This document shows, in pieces, positions 7,915 through 16,118 of a stretch of 27,360 nt of DNA. Source of the stretch: SMBSF63 sp034003545 (GTDB taxonomy: Bacteria > Chloroflexota > Anaerolineae > Anaerolineales > Anaerolineaceae); the NCBI GenBank assembly GCA_964447155.1, contig CAYURM010000043.1, forward strand, positions 1 through 27,360. The letters are read 5' to 3'. Under the pieces are notes generated by a model, which did no database searches, was not told the DNA's origin, and was given only the letters and a program-made list of their open reading frames with translations. Position 1 is the stretch's first letter, and every line of letters starts with the position of its first letter. The position numbers and the translations under genes are program-made.

Positions 7915-7945
7915 CTCGCTCCCGACAAGCGGGAGCGAGATTTTT
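7915..7945 (+). terminator. Intrinsic terminator of the VIT/vWA gene
   Basis: A perfect 10-bp stem CTCGCTCCCG/CGGGAGCGAG (7915-7924 with 7930-7939) with a 5-nt loop is followed by ATTTTTGT. It lies 38 nt after the stop codon. A small ACCCC-TTC-GGGGT hairpin precedes it. Confidence 0.88.
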
Positions 7946-8000
7946 GTAAAAAAAAAACAAAGATAATAATCCGATGTGGGGCTGGTTTTTTGTTGGGGGG

Positions 8001-8022
8001 GTGGCGAGGCATGCCTCGCCAC
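8001..8022. repeat. Perfect 22-bp palindrome, REP-like
   Basis: Each half is GTGGCGAGGCA read from either strand, so the element is its own reverse complement over all 22 bases. It lies 7 nt beyond the 3' end of prmC and after a G-run. It lacks the T-tract of a terminator on the prmC strand. GC-rich palindromes of this kind often occur as dispersed intergenic repeats; only one copy is present here. Confidence 0.65.
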
Positions 8023-8028
8023 TACGAT

Positions 8029-8874
8029 TCAAGGGGTGAGTTCAATACATAACAGCCGCGGCAAACCGGCCAGGTCGGGCAGGACGCGGGCGGGGTAGTG
8101 CGGCAAGAGTTCATGTGTCAGGGAGAGGACGGTATCGCCCTGACTGGATTCGATCTCGATCAAGGTAAGTCCGCCGGGGGCGAGGATGCGGGGCAGGTCG
8201 GTCAGCAGGGTGCGGATGGCATCCAGCCCTTCGGGGCCGCCGTCCAGGGCGAGGACAGGCTCATATTTGGTCACGGCCAGCCCCGGGAGTTTGTGGGAAG
8301 GGATGTAGGGCGGGTTGCTGCAGATCAGGTCGTATTGGCCGCGCAGGGGTTGGGTGAGGTTACCCTGCACGAAGTTGACACGTTGTTGTACTTCGTTAGC
8401 AGCGGCGTTCTGTTTAGCGATATGCAAGGCTGCTGGGGAAATATCAATGCCGGTGATCGCAAGATCGGGGATGTGTTTTGCCAGGGCGATGGTGATGCAG
8501 CCGCTGCCGGTGCCGATGTCCGCGACGCGGCGGCGGTGGGGATGGGCGTTCAGCCAGTCCAGGGCGGTTTCCACCAGCAGTTCGGTCTCCGGGCGGGGGA
8601 TGAGGACATCCGGCGTAACGAGGAAGTCCAGGCCATAGAATTCCCAATGGCCGAGCAGGTAGGGCAGGGGCACGCCGTTAAGCAATTGAGACAGCGCCTC
8701 GTTGAGGGCTGTCTCACGGTTTTCGTCTATTTGTTCTTCATTGTGGGCGATAATCCAACTGCGAGGTTTTTGGAGGATATGTGCCAGCAGTGCCTGGGCG
8801 TCCAGGGCAGGGCTGTCACTGATGGGGGTGAGCTGTGCGCTGGCTGATCGCAGCCATGAGCGCAAACTGGTCAT
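8029..8874 (-). CDS. prmC: Peptide chain release factor N5-glutamine methyltransferase
   Basis: This 281-aa SAM-dependent enzyme methylates the glutamine of the GGQ motif in release factors RF1 and RF2, improving peptide release. An N-terminal helical domain (residues 1-85) is followed by PRPETE (93-98), the SAM-binding loop DIGTGSG (119-125), the acidic GIDIS strand end, and the catalytic NPPY (187-190) that places the glutamine side chain. The length is usual for PrmC. Its start codon overlaps the prfA stop as TAATG, so enzyme and substrate genes share an operon and probably translation coupling. A palindrome lies just past the stop. Identity is secure from the motifs and the prfA neighbour. 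Confidence 0.97.
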   Translation of the reverse strand: MTSLRSWLRSASAQLTPISDSPALDAQALLAHILQKPRSWIIAHNEEQIDENRETALNEALSQLLNGVPLPYLLGHWEFYGLDFLVTPDVLIPRPETELLVETALDWLNAHPHRRRVADIGTGSGCITIALAKHIPDLAITGIDISPAALHIAKQNAAANEVQQRVNFVQGNLTQPLRGQYDLICSNPPYIPSHKLPGLAVTKYEPVLALDGGPEGLDAIRTLLTDLPRILAPGGLTLIEIESSQGDTVLSLTHELLPHYPARVLPDLAGLPRLLCIELTP

Positions 8875-9947
8875 TATTCGTCCTCGCCAACCATTGCCAG
8901 ACGATCGGCTTCCTCTTGCATGGAAAGTTCCTGAATGAATTCGTCCAGGCCGCCTTCCAGGACGGCCGGCAGATTGTAGGAGGAAACATTGATGCGGTGG
9001 TCTGTGACCCGTGATTGGGGGTAGTTGTAGGTGCGGATCTTTTCGGAGCGTTCACCGGTGCCAACCTGTGAGCGGCGGGCCTTTTCCTGCGCTTTTGCCC
9101 GTTTCTCCTCTTCGATTTCGTATAGCCGAGCACGGAGGATGCTCATGGCGCGCAATTTGTTCTGGAGCTGCGAGCGTTCGTCCTGGCAGGCGACAACCAT
9201 GCCGGAGGGGATGTGGGTGATGCGCACGGCGGTGGAGTTCTTTTGCACGTTTTGACCGCCAGCGCCGGCAGATTTGTATACGTCAATTTTGATATCCGAG
9301 GAGGGAATTTCAATATCCACATCTTCGACTTCGGCCAGCACGGCCACGGTGATGGTGGAGGTGTGGATGCGGCCGGAGGACTCGGTGGTGGGGACGCGCT
9401 GCACACGGTGCACGCCGGATTCAAATTTCAAACGGGAATAGGCGCCTTTGCCTTTGACGAGGAAGATAATTTCCTTGAAGCCGCCGATGCCGGTGGCATT
9501 TTCGGAAAGGACCTCAACCTTGAAGTTGTTTTGGTCAGCGTAGTAGTTATACATGCGGAAGAGGTCAGCGGCAAACAGGGCGGCTTCGTCTCCGCCGGTG
9601 CCGGCGCGAATCTCCATGATGACGTTTTTATCATCGCGCGGGTCACGCGGGACAAGCATACTTTTTATTTGGGTTTCAAGGAGCTCGACCTGTGGCTCGA
9701 GTTCCATCAGTTCGATTTCAGCCAGTTCGCTCATTTCGGGGTCATCACTGCCTTGCAATTCGCGGGCTTCTGCGATGCGCTGCAAGATGCTGCGGTATTC
9801 AGCGGCTTTGTTGATGATTGGTTCCAGGTCGGAGCGTTCTTTGCCAAGTTCGGCAATGATGGTGTAGTCTTCGATGCCGGAGCTCATTTTTTCGGTGATT
9901 TCCTGAAAATGCGCTTCAATTGATTTTAATTTGTCAAGCATATCCAT
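8874..9947 (-). CDS. prfA: Peptide chain release factor 1
   Basis: This 357-aa class I release factor recognises UAA and UAG in the ribosomal A site and triggers peptidyl-tRNA hydrolysis. The catalytic GGQ is at residues 230-232 (context SAGAGGQNVQKNST). The stop-codon recognition tripeptide of the PxT type is seen as PTT in RVPTTESSGRIHTS. The N-terminal domain begins MLDKLKSIEAHF, as in Bacillus RF1. I place the start at ATG 9947, preceded by AAGAAAG; ATG 9941, two codons in, is an equal alternative and gives 355 aa. Longer in-frame extensions are not family-like. An extended -10 promoter at 10030-10038 drives the prfA-prmC pair. Confidence 0.97.
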   Translation of the reverse strand: MDMLDKLKSIEAHFQEITEKMSSGIEDYTIIAELGKERSDLEPIINKAAEYRSILQRIAEARELQGSDDPEMSELAEIELMELEPQVELLETQIKSMLVPRDPRDDKNVIMEIRAGTGGDEAALFAADLFRMYNYYADQNNFKVEVLSENATGIGGFKEIIFLVKGKGAYSRLKFESGVHRVQRVPTTESSGRIHTSTITVAVLAEVEDVDIEIPSSDIKIDVYKSAGAGGQNVQKNSTAVRITHIPSGMVVACQDERSQLQNKLRAMSILRARLYEIEEEKRAKAQEKARRSQVGTGERSEKIRTYNYPQSRVTDHRINVSSYNLPAVLEGGLDEFIQELSMQEEADRLAMVGEDE

Positions 9948-9992
9948 AACACTTTCTTGTTGGGTAGGGTAGCTCTGCATTACAAACGAACG

Positions 9993-10014
9993 GCATGCGT
10001 GAAAAACCGCATGC
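9993..10014 (-). repeat. Hairpin in the prfA leader
   Basis: GCATGCG (9993-9999) and CGCATGC (10008-10014) form a perfect 7-bp stem around an 8-nt A-rich loop. It lies between the prfA promoter and start codon, about 46 nt before the ATG, so it would be in the 5' UTR. No regulatory class is recognised. Confidence 0.5.
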
Positions 10015-10029
10015 ACATGTCGAGCAATT

Positions 10030-10038
10030 ATTATACCA
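10030..10038 (-). promoter_or_regulatory. Extended -10 promoter for prfA-prmC
   Basis: The minus-strand sequence is TGGTATAAT, with a perfect -10 hexamer (10030-10035) and the TGn extension. The -35 is weak. The predicted leader is about 75 nt. Confidence 0.68.
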
Positions 10039-10040
10039 GC

Positions 10041-10069
10041 TTTACTATTCGGCGCAGATGGCTTAAAAT
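10041..10069 (+). promoter_or_regulatory. Sigma70-type promoter for ridA
   Basis: TTTACT (10041-10046) and TAAAAT (10064-10069) are separated by exactly 17 nt. It is nearly back to back with the prfA promoter, so the two transcripts diverge from one small region. Confidence 0.55.
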
Positions 10070-10192
10070 CAATGTACGATGTACAGTTCTGAAAAGACGA
10101 GGCATCGAGGCAGGAAGCGGGCGGCGTTGCGACGCAGAAGGATCCCGTACAGGGCTTCAAAAAAATCAAAGTTAAGGAAAGAGGTAAATCAG

Positions 10193-10582
10193 ATGGGTAA
10201 AAAACAAATCATTGGTACGGACAAGGCACCAAAAGCACTCGGCCCCTATTCAGCGGGCGTTCGCAATGGCAATTTTGTTTTCACGGCAGGCCAAATCGGG
10301 ATTGATCCGGCGACGGGCAAGGTTGTTGAAGGCGGTATCGAAGCAGAAACCCGGCGCGCATTGACGAATGTACAGGCTGTTTTGGAAGCGGCCGGCGCAA
10401 AGCTGTCCGACGTGATGAAGACGACTGTTTTCCTGAAAGACATGGGTGAGTTTGGCAAGATGAACGGTGTTTACGCTGAATTTTTCGGTGAGAATCCCCC
10501 GGCACGCTCCGCTGTCCAGGTCGCTGCGCTGCCTTTGGGCGTCGCTGTTGAGATTGAAGCGGTCGCCATTCTGCAAGACTGA
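10193..10582 (+). CDS. ridA: RidA-family reactive enamine/imine deaminase
   Basis: This 129-aa protein of the YjgF/YER057c/UK114 family forms trimers that hydrolyse 2-aminoacrylate and related imines released by PLP enzymes such as threonine dehydratase. The active-site arginine falls at Arg105 (NPPARSAVQVA) and the partner glutamate at Glu120 (GVAVEIEAVA), the same numbers as in the E. coli protein. Family features GPYS (17-20) and FVFTAGQIGIDP are intact. ATG 10193 follows GAGG by 8 nt; the reading frame is open further upstream, but that Arg-rich stretch is not RidA sequence. It is a single-gene unit with its own promoter and a hairpin after the stop. Confidence 0.95.
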   Translation: MGKKQIIGTDKAPKALGPYSAGVRNGNFVFTAGQIGIDPATGKVVEGGIEAETRRALTNVQAVLEAAGAKLSDVMKTTVFLKDMGEFGKMNGVYAEFFGENPPARSAVQVAALPLGVAVEIEAVAILQD

Positions 10583-10592
10583 GTAGTCAGAC

Positions 10593-10643
10593 AAGGCAGC
10601 TATCACCCGCGGCAAGATTATCGCGGGTGGTGGCATGCCTTTT
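10593..10643 (+). terminator. Two-tier hairpin after ridA, probable terminator
   Basis: The inner stem CACCCGCG/CGCGGGTG (10604-10611 with 10622-10629) and the outer stem AAGGCA/TGCCTT (10593-10598 with 10636-10641) are separated by an internal loop. It ends in only three or four Ts, so termination may be incomplete. Confidence 0.55.
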
Positions 10644-10725
10644 CGCAGTGAGATCAGGAATATAAGCCTGGTGCAGAAACGAAAAATTGCTGCTTTTCTG
10701 CAACATCACAGCTTATTTTTTTTAC

Positions 10726-10748
10726 CGCTTCGCGAAACCGCGAAGGCG
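10726..10748. repeat. GC-rich hairpin before the polysaccharide operon
   Basis: CGCTTCGCG and CGCGAAGGCG pair with one bulged G around an AAAC tetraloop. It is flanked by a T8 tract on the left and an A7 tract on the right. On the plus strand there is no T-run after it, so it is not a clear terminator. It sits 45 nt before the first gene of the operon and may be part of its leader. Confidence 0.45.
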
Positions 10749-10792
10749 CCAAAAAAACCAATTTTTAAAAGTTGTAACTTCCCGGAGCGTAG

Positions 10793-11788
10793 ATGCCGAA
10801 AGTATCCATAATTGTTCCATGTTACAATGAGCAATCCACTATCCGGCTGCTGTTAAATGCGATTTATCAGCAGCGTTTTGCGCTGGATGAGATGGAAGTG
10901 ATCATTGCTGACGGGATGTCAACGGATGATACCCGGCAGGAAATTGCAGCGTTTCAGGAAGAACACGCTGATCTGGCAATCCGGGTCGTAGATAATACGC
11001 AGCGCATCATTCCGGCAGGGTTGAACCGCGCGCTGGAAGCGGCGGCAGGTGAATTTATTGTCCGGCTGGACGCCCACAGCGTGCCAGACAAGATGTATGT
11101 GATGCACAGTGTGGCGGGTGTGAAAGCCGGTCTCGGTGATAATGTGGGTGGTGTGTGGCATATTCAACCCGGGGCAGCCGGCTGGGTGGCAGAATCGATT
11201 GCTGTAGCTGCGGGGCATCCATTGGGTGTTGGTGGTGCGTTATATCGTTATGCCACCACAGCTGCTGAAGTGGATACGGTTCCGTTTGGCGCATTTCGCC
11301 GTTCCTTGCTGGATGAGGTTGGCATGTTTGATGAAACATTGCTGACCAATGAGGACTATGAATTCAACACCCGCATTCGACTGAATGGCGGCAAGATATG
11401 GTTGAATCCAGAGATCCACTCGGTATATTTTGCGCGTGAGACGTTTGGCAAGCTGGCGCGGCAGTACTTCCGCTACGGGTTCTGGAAATGGCGCATGCTA
11501 AAACGTTACCCGGATACCGTGCGCTGGCGGCAGGCATTGCCTCCGGTTTTTGTGTTGAGCCTTATTGTGCTGGCGACTGCGGCGCTGTTCTGGCCGCTGG
11601 CTGGCAGGTTGTTGGGGCTGGAAATACTGGCTTATTTTGCGGTGCTTGTGCTGGGCACAGGACCGCTGGCGGTAAAGCACAGAAAACCTTATTTTTTGGT
11701 AAGCGTACCTTTGGCGATTGCCGTGATGCATCTGTGCTGGGGAAGCGGTTTTTTGATCAGCATCGTTTCCCGTTCATCAAAATCGTAA
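10793..11788 (+). CDS. Glycosyltransferase family 2 membrane protein (ExoA-like)
   Basis: This 331-aa inverting GT-A glycosyltransferase should move a sugar from a nucleotide-sugar donor to a lipid-linked glycan at the inner membrane face. The N-terminal VSIIVPCYNE (4-13) and the IIADGMSTDDT segment (38-47) form the nucleotide-binding half. RLDAHS (91-96) replaces the classical DxD motif, with Asp93 first. TNEDYEFNTRIR (about residue 184) is the acceptor-side acidic motif. Two or three hydrophobic helices at the C-terminus (from about 243) anchor it. The pattern resembles ExoA of succinoglycan synthesis; the sugar is unknown. ATG 10793 has CGGAG 5 nt upstream. It is the first gene of a five-gene operon, 21 nt before the next. 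Confidence 0.9.
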   Translation: MPKVSIIVPCYNEQSTIRLLLNAIYQQRFALDEMEVIIADGMSTDDTRQEIAAFQEEHADLAIRVVDNTQRIIPAGLNRALEAAAGEFIVRLDAHSVPDKMYVMHSVAGVKAGLGDNVGGVWHIQPGAAGWVAESIAVAAGHPLGVGGALYRYATTAAEVDTVPFGAFRRSLLDEVGMFDETLLTNEDYEFNTRIRLNGGKIWLNPEIHSVYFARETFGKLARQYFRYGFWKWRMLKRYPDTVRWRQALPPVFVLSLIVLATAALFWPLAGRLLGLEILAYFAVLVLGTGPLAVKHRKPYFLVSVPLAIAVMHLCWGSGFLISIVSRSSKS

Positions 11789-11809
11789 ACAGGAGATTGC
11801 ACAGTCTTT

Positions 11810-13234
11810 ATGAGCAATACTCAGACTGAACCTAGAAAAATCTATCGACGGCTGCGTTCCGGTGAACGAAAAATTCTTCTGATGACGGGGGATATCATCG
11901 TCACGCTGCTGGCAATGGTAGCAGCCCTGTTCGCATGGGCGGTGGATGACTGGCTTACCTTTTCGCTTGAGTTTGTGCAGGTACGTATTCCATTCTGGTT
12001 TTATTTTTTGCCCCTTCTTTGGATCATTTTGTTGACGGAGCTTTATGATGACCGCCGGGCAGCCCGCCGCTCGGAAACCGTGCGCGGCATTGCGGTGGCG
12101 GCGGGGATATCGTTTGTGCTTTATCTGGTGGTCTATTTTACCTCCGACCCAACGTCCTTGCCGCGGCGGGGTGTGGCGGTCTTTATTGGTGCCGCTGCTC
12201 TCCTGACCCTGGCGTGGCGTTTCTTGTACATCCGCATTTTCACTGCGCCAGAATTTATGCGCCGCGTGCTGATTGTTGGCGCTGGACGGGCAGGAACCCG
12301 GTTGGCAAAGATCATTCAGGGGATTTACCCCCCGCCGTTTTACCTGGTGGGGCTGATTGATGATGACCCCGCTAAAGCAGAAGAGACCGTTGCGGGGTAT
12401 CCCATCCTGGGGACGGGCAGTCAGTTACTGGAGATTATTGAAAGAGAGAAGGTTAGCGATATTATTTTCGCTATTTCGGTGGAGATGAATCCGGTTCTCT
12501 TCCGTTCCTTGATTGAAGCTGAAGAAATGGGCATTGAAGTGACCACGATGCCGGCGGTATATGAAGACTTGTTGATGCGGGTGCCGATCACTTTGCTGCA
12601 ATCAGACTGGATCATCCGCCAATTTTTTGACGTTGTGCCTATGGGTGGTTTGTATGAGCTGGTCAAACGATTGATGGATATTTTTGGCGCTGTGGTTGGC
12701 ATGATCGGGCTGGCTGTCATTTATCCTCCTGTGGCACTGGCAATTTTGTTAGACAGCGGATTTCCCATTTTTTATTCGCAGGACAGGCTGGGGAAAAACG
12801 GCCAGGTGTACAAGATTTTTAAGTTCCGTACGATGCGGCAAAATACGGAAGAAGATGGGGAAGCCAAACTGGCTTTGGAAAATGATAACCGCATCACGCG
12901 GGTAGGTCGTTTTCTGCGCAAGAGTCATCTGGATGAATTTCCACAGTTTTTCAATGTGCTGCGCGGGGATATGAGCCTGACCGGCCCGCGTGCAGAACAG
13001 GTGGAATTGGTCAACGTTTTGCAGCAGGAAGTACCGTTTTACCGCGCCCGTTTGCTGGTAAAACCCGGCTTGACCGGCTGGGCACAGGTGAATTACGGGT
13101 ATGCGGCTACGGTGGCGCAGACCATCATTAAACTGGAATATGATTTGTATTATATTAAGCATCGCAATTTATGGCTTGATTTGACGATCCTCTTCCGTAC
13201 GATCGGTACCGTAGTCGGGTTCCGGGGACAGTAG
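11810..13234 (+). CDS. Polyprenyl-phosphate sugar-1-phosphate transferase (WbaP-type)
   Basis: This 474-aa integral membrane enzyme is predicted to start glycan assembly by moving a sugar-1-phosphate from a UDP-sugar to undecaprenyl phosphate. An N-terminal membrane domain of about four or five helices precedes a Rossmann-like CoA_binding_3 domain (VLIVGAGRAGTRLAKIIQ). The catalytic bacterial sugar transferase domain (about 285-474) shows KFRTM (338-342), HLDEFPQFFNVLRGDMSLTG with Asp375-Glu376, and KPGLTGWAQVNYGY. This is the full-length PssY/WbaP architecture. The GGAG at 11792-11795 is 14 nt from the ATG, longer than usual. The paired dehydratase gene follows after 5 nt and probably makes its substrate. 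Confidence 0.94.
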   Translation: MSNTQTEPRKIYRRLRSGERKILLMTGDIIVTLLAMVAALFAWAVDDWLTFSLEFVQVRIPFWFYFLPLLWIILLTELYDDRRAARRSETVRGIAVAAGISFVLYLVVYFTSDPTSLPRRGVAVFIGAAALLTLAWRFLYIRIFTAPEFMRRVLIVGAGRAGTRLAKIIQGIYPPPFYLVGLIDDDPAKAEETVAGYPILGTGSQLLEIIEREKVSDIIFAISVEMNPVLFRSLIEAEEMGIEVTTMPAVYEDLLMRVPITLLQSDWIIRQFFDVVPMGGLYELVKRLMDIFGAVVGMIGLAVIYPPVALAILLDSGFPIFYSQDRLGKNGQVYKIFKFRTMRQNTEEDGEAKLALENDNRITRVGRFLRKSHLDEFPQFFNVLRGDMSLTGPRAEQVELVNVLQQEVPFYRARLLVKPGLTGWAQVNYGYAATVAQTIIKLEYDLYYIKHRNLWLDLTILFRTIGTVVGFRGQ

Positions 13235-13239
13235 GGAAA

Positions 13240-15132
13240 ATGAAAGCGCAACCAACAGTACGAAATCGATATATCCTGTTCGGCGACATTCTGTTGATGG
13301 TTACCGCCGTGATGGGCAGCTATATGCTGCGGCTGGAGCTGGATTCGTCCTTTTTTCTGTATCTGCCTTCTGCTTACTGGATGGCGGGTGTGGTTTTATT
13401 GATCAAACCGCTGGTCTATCATTTCTTCAGTATGTACAGACAGATATGGCGCTATACCAGTGTGAAGGAATTAAAGTTGATCGTCGCATCTGTCACGGCA
13501 GCCTCTGTGCTGGTTTCGCTGTCGATGGTGGGGCTATTCACACTGGGGGCATTCAATGCATTTCCGCGCTCTGTGCTGGTGATTGACTGGCTGCTTTCGG
13601 TTTTGCTGGTTGGTGGGCTGCGTTTGGTTGTGCGCCTGCTGGCAGAGAACAAGGTATTGGCCTCGATTCCGCATGGCACCAGTCCGGCCAAACGCGTGTT
13701 GATCATTGGGGCTGGCGATGCGGGGGCGATGGTGGTGCGTGAATTGCAAAAAAATCCCCAGGTGGGATTGGTGCCGGTAGGTTTTTTGGATGATAACGCT
13801 GCCAAGCAAAATCAGCAGATTTATGGTGTCCCGGTGGTGGGGACACTTTCCGATTTGGCGCGGGTACTCGATAACCGCCGGGTGGATGAGGTCATTATTG
13901 CGATCCCCAGCGCCCCCGGACGGGTGGTGCGTCTGGTAACGGACGTATGCCGTCTGCGCAGCAAGACCTTCCGCACGATGCCGGGGATGTATGAGCTGTT
14001 GGGCGGCAAGGTGAGTGTCAGTCGGCTGCGCGAAGTACAGATCGTGGACTTACTGCGCCGTGAAAGCACCCTGGTGGATGATGAACGCGTTGGCGAGATA
14101 TTGGCAGGGCGGTCTGTATTGGTGACTGGCGCTGGCGGCTCGATTGGCCGTGAATTGTGCCGCCAGATTGCACGATGGGGGCCTTCCGAGCTGGTGCTTT
14201 TGGGGCACGGTGAAAACAGCATCTTTGAAGCGATGCTGGAACTGCGGGAAAGTTTCCCGTCTGTGGTGATGCGTCCGGTGATTTGCGACGTGCGCGATTT
14301 GCCCCGCCTGGAGAGTATTTTTGATAAATACCAGCCGGAGATCGTGTTTCATGCTGCGGCGCACAAACATGTGCCGCTGATGGAAGTGAATGCTGAAGAA
14401 GCGGTGACGAATAATATCCTTGGTACACGCAACGTGGTGGAAGCGGCCTTGCTGAATCAGGTGAAAAAGCTGGTGATGATCTCGACGGATAAAGCGATCC
14501 GTCCGGTGAATATTATGGGTGCGACCAAGCGCATGGCTGAAATGATCGTGCTAAACGAGGGGCGCCGGGCAGGCCAGGCATTTTCGGTGGTACGGTTTGG
14601 CAACGTATTGGGCAGCCGCGGCAGCGTTGTGCCGCTGTTCAAGCGCCAGATTGCGCGCGGCGGGCCGGTAACAGTGACCCACCCGGATATGCAGCGTTAT
14701 TTTATGACCATTCCCGAAGCGGTACACCTTGTGCTGCAGGCGGCAGCTATCGGCACCGGCGGGGAGACTTTTGTGCTTAATATGGGTGAGCAGGTGCGCA
14801 TCCTTGATCTGGCAGAAGATTTGATCCGGCTTTCTGGTCTCGAGCCCGGCCGGGATATTGAAATTACATTTTCGGGGATCCGTCCGGGAGAGAAATTGAG
14901 CGAAGACCTGTGGGATGAGGATCACACTTTTGAACCCACCTCGCACCCTGAAATTTATCGGTTGGTCAGCCAGGAAGAATTGAGCGCCACAGACCTGGAG
15001 CGGGTGGTGTATGAGTTGATTTCCCTGGCGAATGAGGCTGAACCGACCAGTATCGTCAAGCTGCTGGATGATGCGATCCCCGACTCTGCTGTGCTCAGCA
15101 CTCCTCCTTACGATTTTACGGATATTGAATGA
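13240..15132 (+). CDS. Membrane-bound UDP-sugar 4,6-dehydratase (PglF/CapD-like)
   Basis: This 630-aa protein of the nucleoside-diphosphate-sugar dehydratase family converts UDP-GlcNAc-like substrates to 4-keto-6-deoxy sugars, the first step toward diamino- or amino-deoxy sugars. An N-terminal membrane domain (four helices, about 1-130) and a first Rossmann fold (RVLIIGAGDAGA) precede the SDR domain. The SDR domain has TGAGGSIG (296-303) for NAD(P), STDKA with Asp417 and Lys418, and Met426xxxLys430 (MGATK). Met in place of the usual SDR Tyr is normal for this PglF/FlaA1 group. GSRGSVVPLFKRQI and RYFMTIPEAVHLVLQA are family signatures. It overlaps the first FemAB gene by 4 nt (ATGA). Confidence 0.94.
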   Translation: MKAQPTVRNRYILFGDILLMVTAVMGSYMLRLELDSSFFLYLPSAYWMAGVVLLIKPLVYHFFSMYRQIWRYTSVKELKLIVASVTAASVLVSLSMVGLFTLGAFNAFPRSVLVIDWLLSVLLVGGLRLVVRLLAENKVLASIPHGTSPAKRVLIIGAGDAGAMVVRELQKNPQVGLVPVGFLDDNAAKQNQQIYGVPVVGTLSDLARVLDNRRVDEVIIAIPSAPGRVVRLVTDVCRLRSKTFRTMPGMYELLGGKVSVSRLREVQIVDLLRRESTLVDDERVGEILAGRSVLVTGAGGSIGRELCRQIARWGPSELVLLGHGENSIFEAMLELRESFPSVVMRPVICDVRDLPRLESIFDKYQPEIVFHAAAHKHVPLMEVNAEEAVTNNILGTRNVVEAALLNQVKKLVMISTDKAIRPVNIMGATKRMAEMIVLNEGRRAGQAFSVVRFGNVLGSRGSVVPLFKRQIARGGPVTVTHPDMQRYFMTIPEAVHLVLQAAAIGTGGETFVLNMGEQVRILDLAEDLIRLSGLEPGRDIEITFSGIRPGEKLSEDLWDEDHTFEPTSHPEIYRLVSQEELSATDLERVVYELISLANEAEPTSIVKLLDDAIPDSAVLSTPPYDFTDIE

Positions 15133-16118
15133 TGGATAGGACGAAAAAAGAAAAATGGGATGCTTATTTGGATGAGCATCCTGATGCACATTTGTTGCAG
15201 ACTACTGCCTGGGGAAAGTTGAAGGCAGATTTTGGCTGGGAAGCCGAAATTGTTCAAACGGATGATTGCGGCGCGGTGGTGCTTTTCCGTAAACTCCCGT
15301 TAGGATTGCGCATCGCCTATATCCCGAAAGGGCCAGTTGGCGAAAACTGGCAAAGTCTGTGGCCGGCAGTAGATCAATTGTGCAGGCAGAAACGGGCAGT
15401 CTTTTTGAAGGTGGAACCGGATGCGCTGGAAGGCGAACAGCAGGTGTTGGAGGCTGCCTTTGACGGTTTTACGGGTGGCGCAAAGCCCATTCAGCCGCGG
15501 CAGACGATTCTGGTCAGCCTGGAGGGCGAGGAGGAGGACTGGATGGCACGGATGAAGCAGAAAACGCGCTACAATATCCGCCTGGCGAAGCGCAAGGATG
15601 TCCAGATCACGGAAACGTCTGATCTGGATGTGTTCCAGTCTTTGATGGATGCTACGGGTGAACGGGATGGCTTTGGCGTGCACAGCCAGGCGTATTACCA
15701 GCGGGCATACGACTTGTTTGCTCCTTCGGGCGCGTGCAGTATTTTGCTGGCTTCCTGTGAAGGTACGCCTTTGGCTGCGATGATGGTATTTGTGCGGGGG
15801 AAGCGGGCCTGGTATTTTTACGGCGCTTCCAATAATCAGGAGCGCAACCGTATGCCCACCTATTTGCTGCAATGGGAAGCGATGCGCTGGGCGGCAGCCC
15901 GCGGCTGTACCGAGTATGATCTGTGGGGCGTTCCGGATGCACCAGAGGATGAATTGGAAGCCAATTTTACGGAGCGGCATGACGGTTTATGGGGAGTGTA
16001 CCGTTTCAAACGCGGTTTTGGCGGGCGGCTGGTGCGCTCGGCTGGCGCATGGGATCGCGTTTATCATCCGATGCTGTACCAGCTTTACCTGCGCTACATG
16101 AAAGGCAGGGGCGGATGA
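15129..16118 (+). CDS. FemAB-family aminoacyltransferase, copy 1
   Basis: This 329-aa protein of the FemA/FemB/FemX family, with two GNAT-like subdomains, uses aminoacyl-tRNA to add amino acids, classically to the stem peptide of lipid II. The signature MKQKTRYNIRLAKRK begins at Met142. The second half has AMMVFVRGKRAWYFYGAS, MPTYLLQWEAM (from 242) and YDLWGVPD, all typical. The seryl-tRNA-synthetase-like coiled-coil insert of staphylococcal FemA is absent, as in the shorter FemX type. The start ATG overlaps the dehydratase stop (ATGA), so translation is probably coupled. Whether the acceptor is peptidoglycan or a lipid-linked sugar cannot be told; the operon context leaves both open. Confidence 0.92.
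   Translation: MMDRTKKEKWDAYLDEHPDAHLLQTTAWGKLKADFGWEAEIVQTDDCGAVVLFRKLPLGLRIAYIPKGPVGENWQSLWPAVDQLCRQKRAVFLKVEPDALEGEQQVLEAAFDGFTGGAKPIQPRQTILVSLEGEEEDWMARMKQKTRYNIRLAKRKDVQITETSDLDVFQSLMDATGERDGFGVHSQAYYQRAYDLFAPSGACSILLASCEGTPLAAMMVFVRGKRAWYFYGASNNQERNRMPTYLLQWEAMRWAAARGCTEYDLWGVPDAPEDELEANFTERHDGLWGVYRFKRGFGGRLVRSAGAWDRVYHPMLYQLYLRYMKGRGG

Noticed and set aside
9213..9923. 236-codon plus-strand frame opposite prfA
   Set aside because: It is a Gly/Phe/Asp-rich mirror of the RF1 gene with no ribosome binding site or recognisable domain.
9948..10169. 74-residue N-terminal extension of RF1
   Set aside because: It covers the promoter and leader hairpin, and the family N-terminus MLDKLKS begins at 9941.
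10079..10192. N-terminal extension of RidA
   Set aside because: It is Arg/Lys-rich and unlike any RidA. With the start at 10193, Arg105 and Glu120 fall at the standard numbers.
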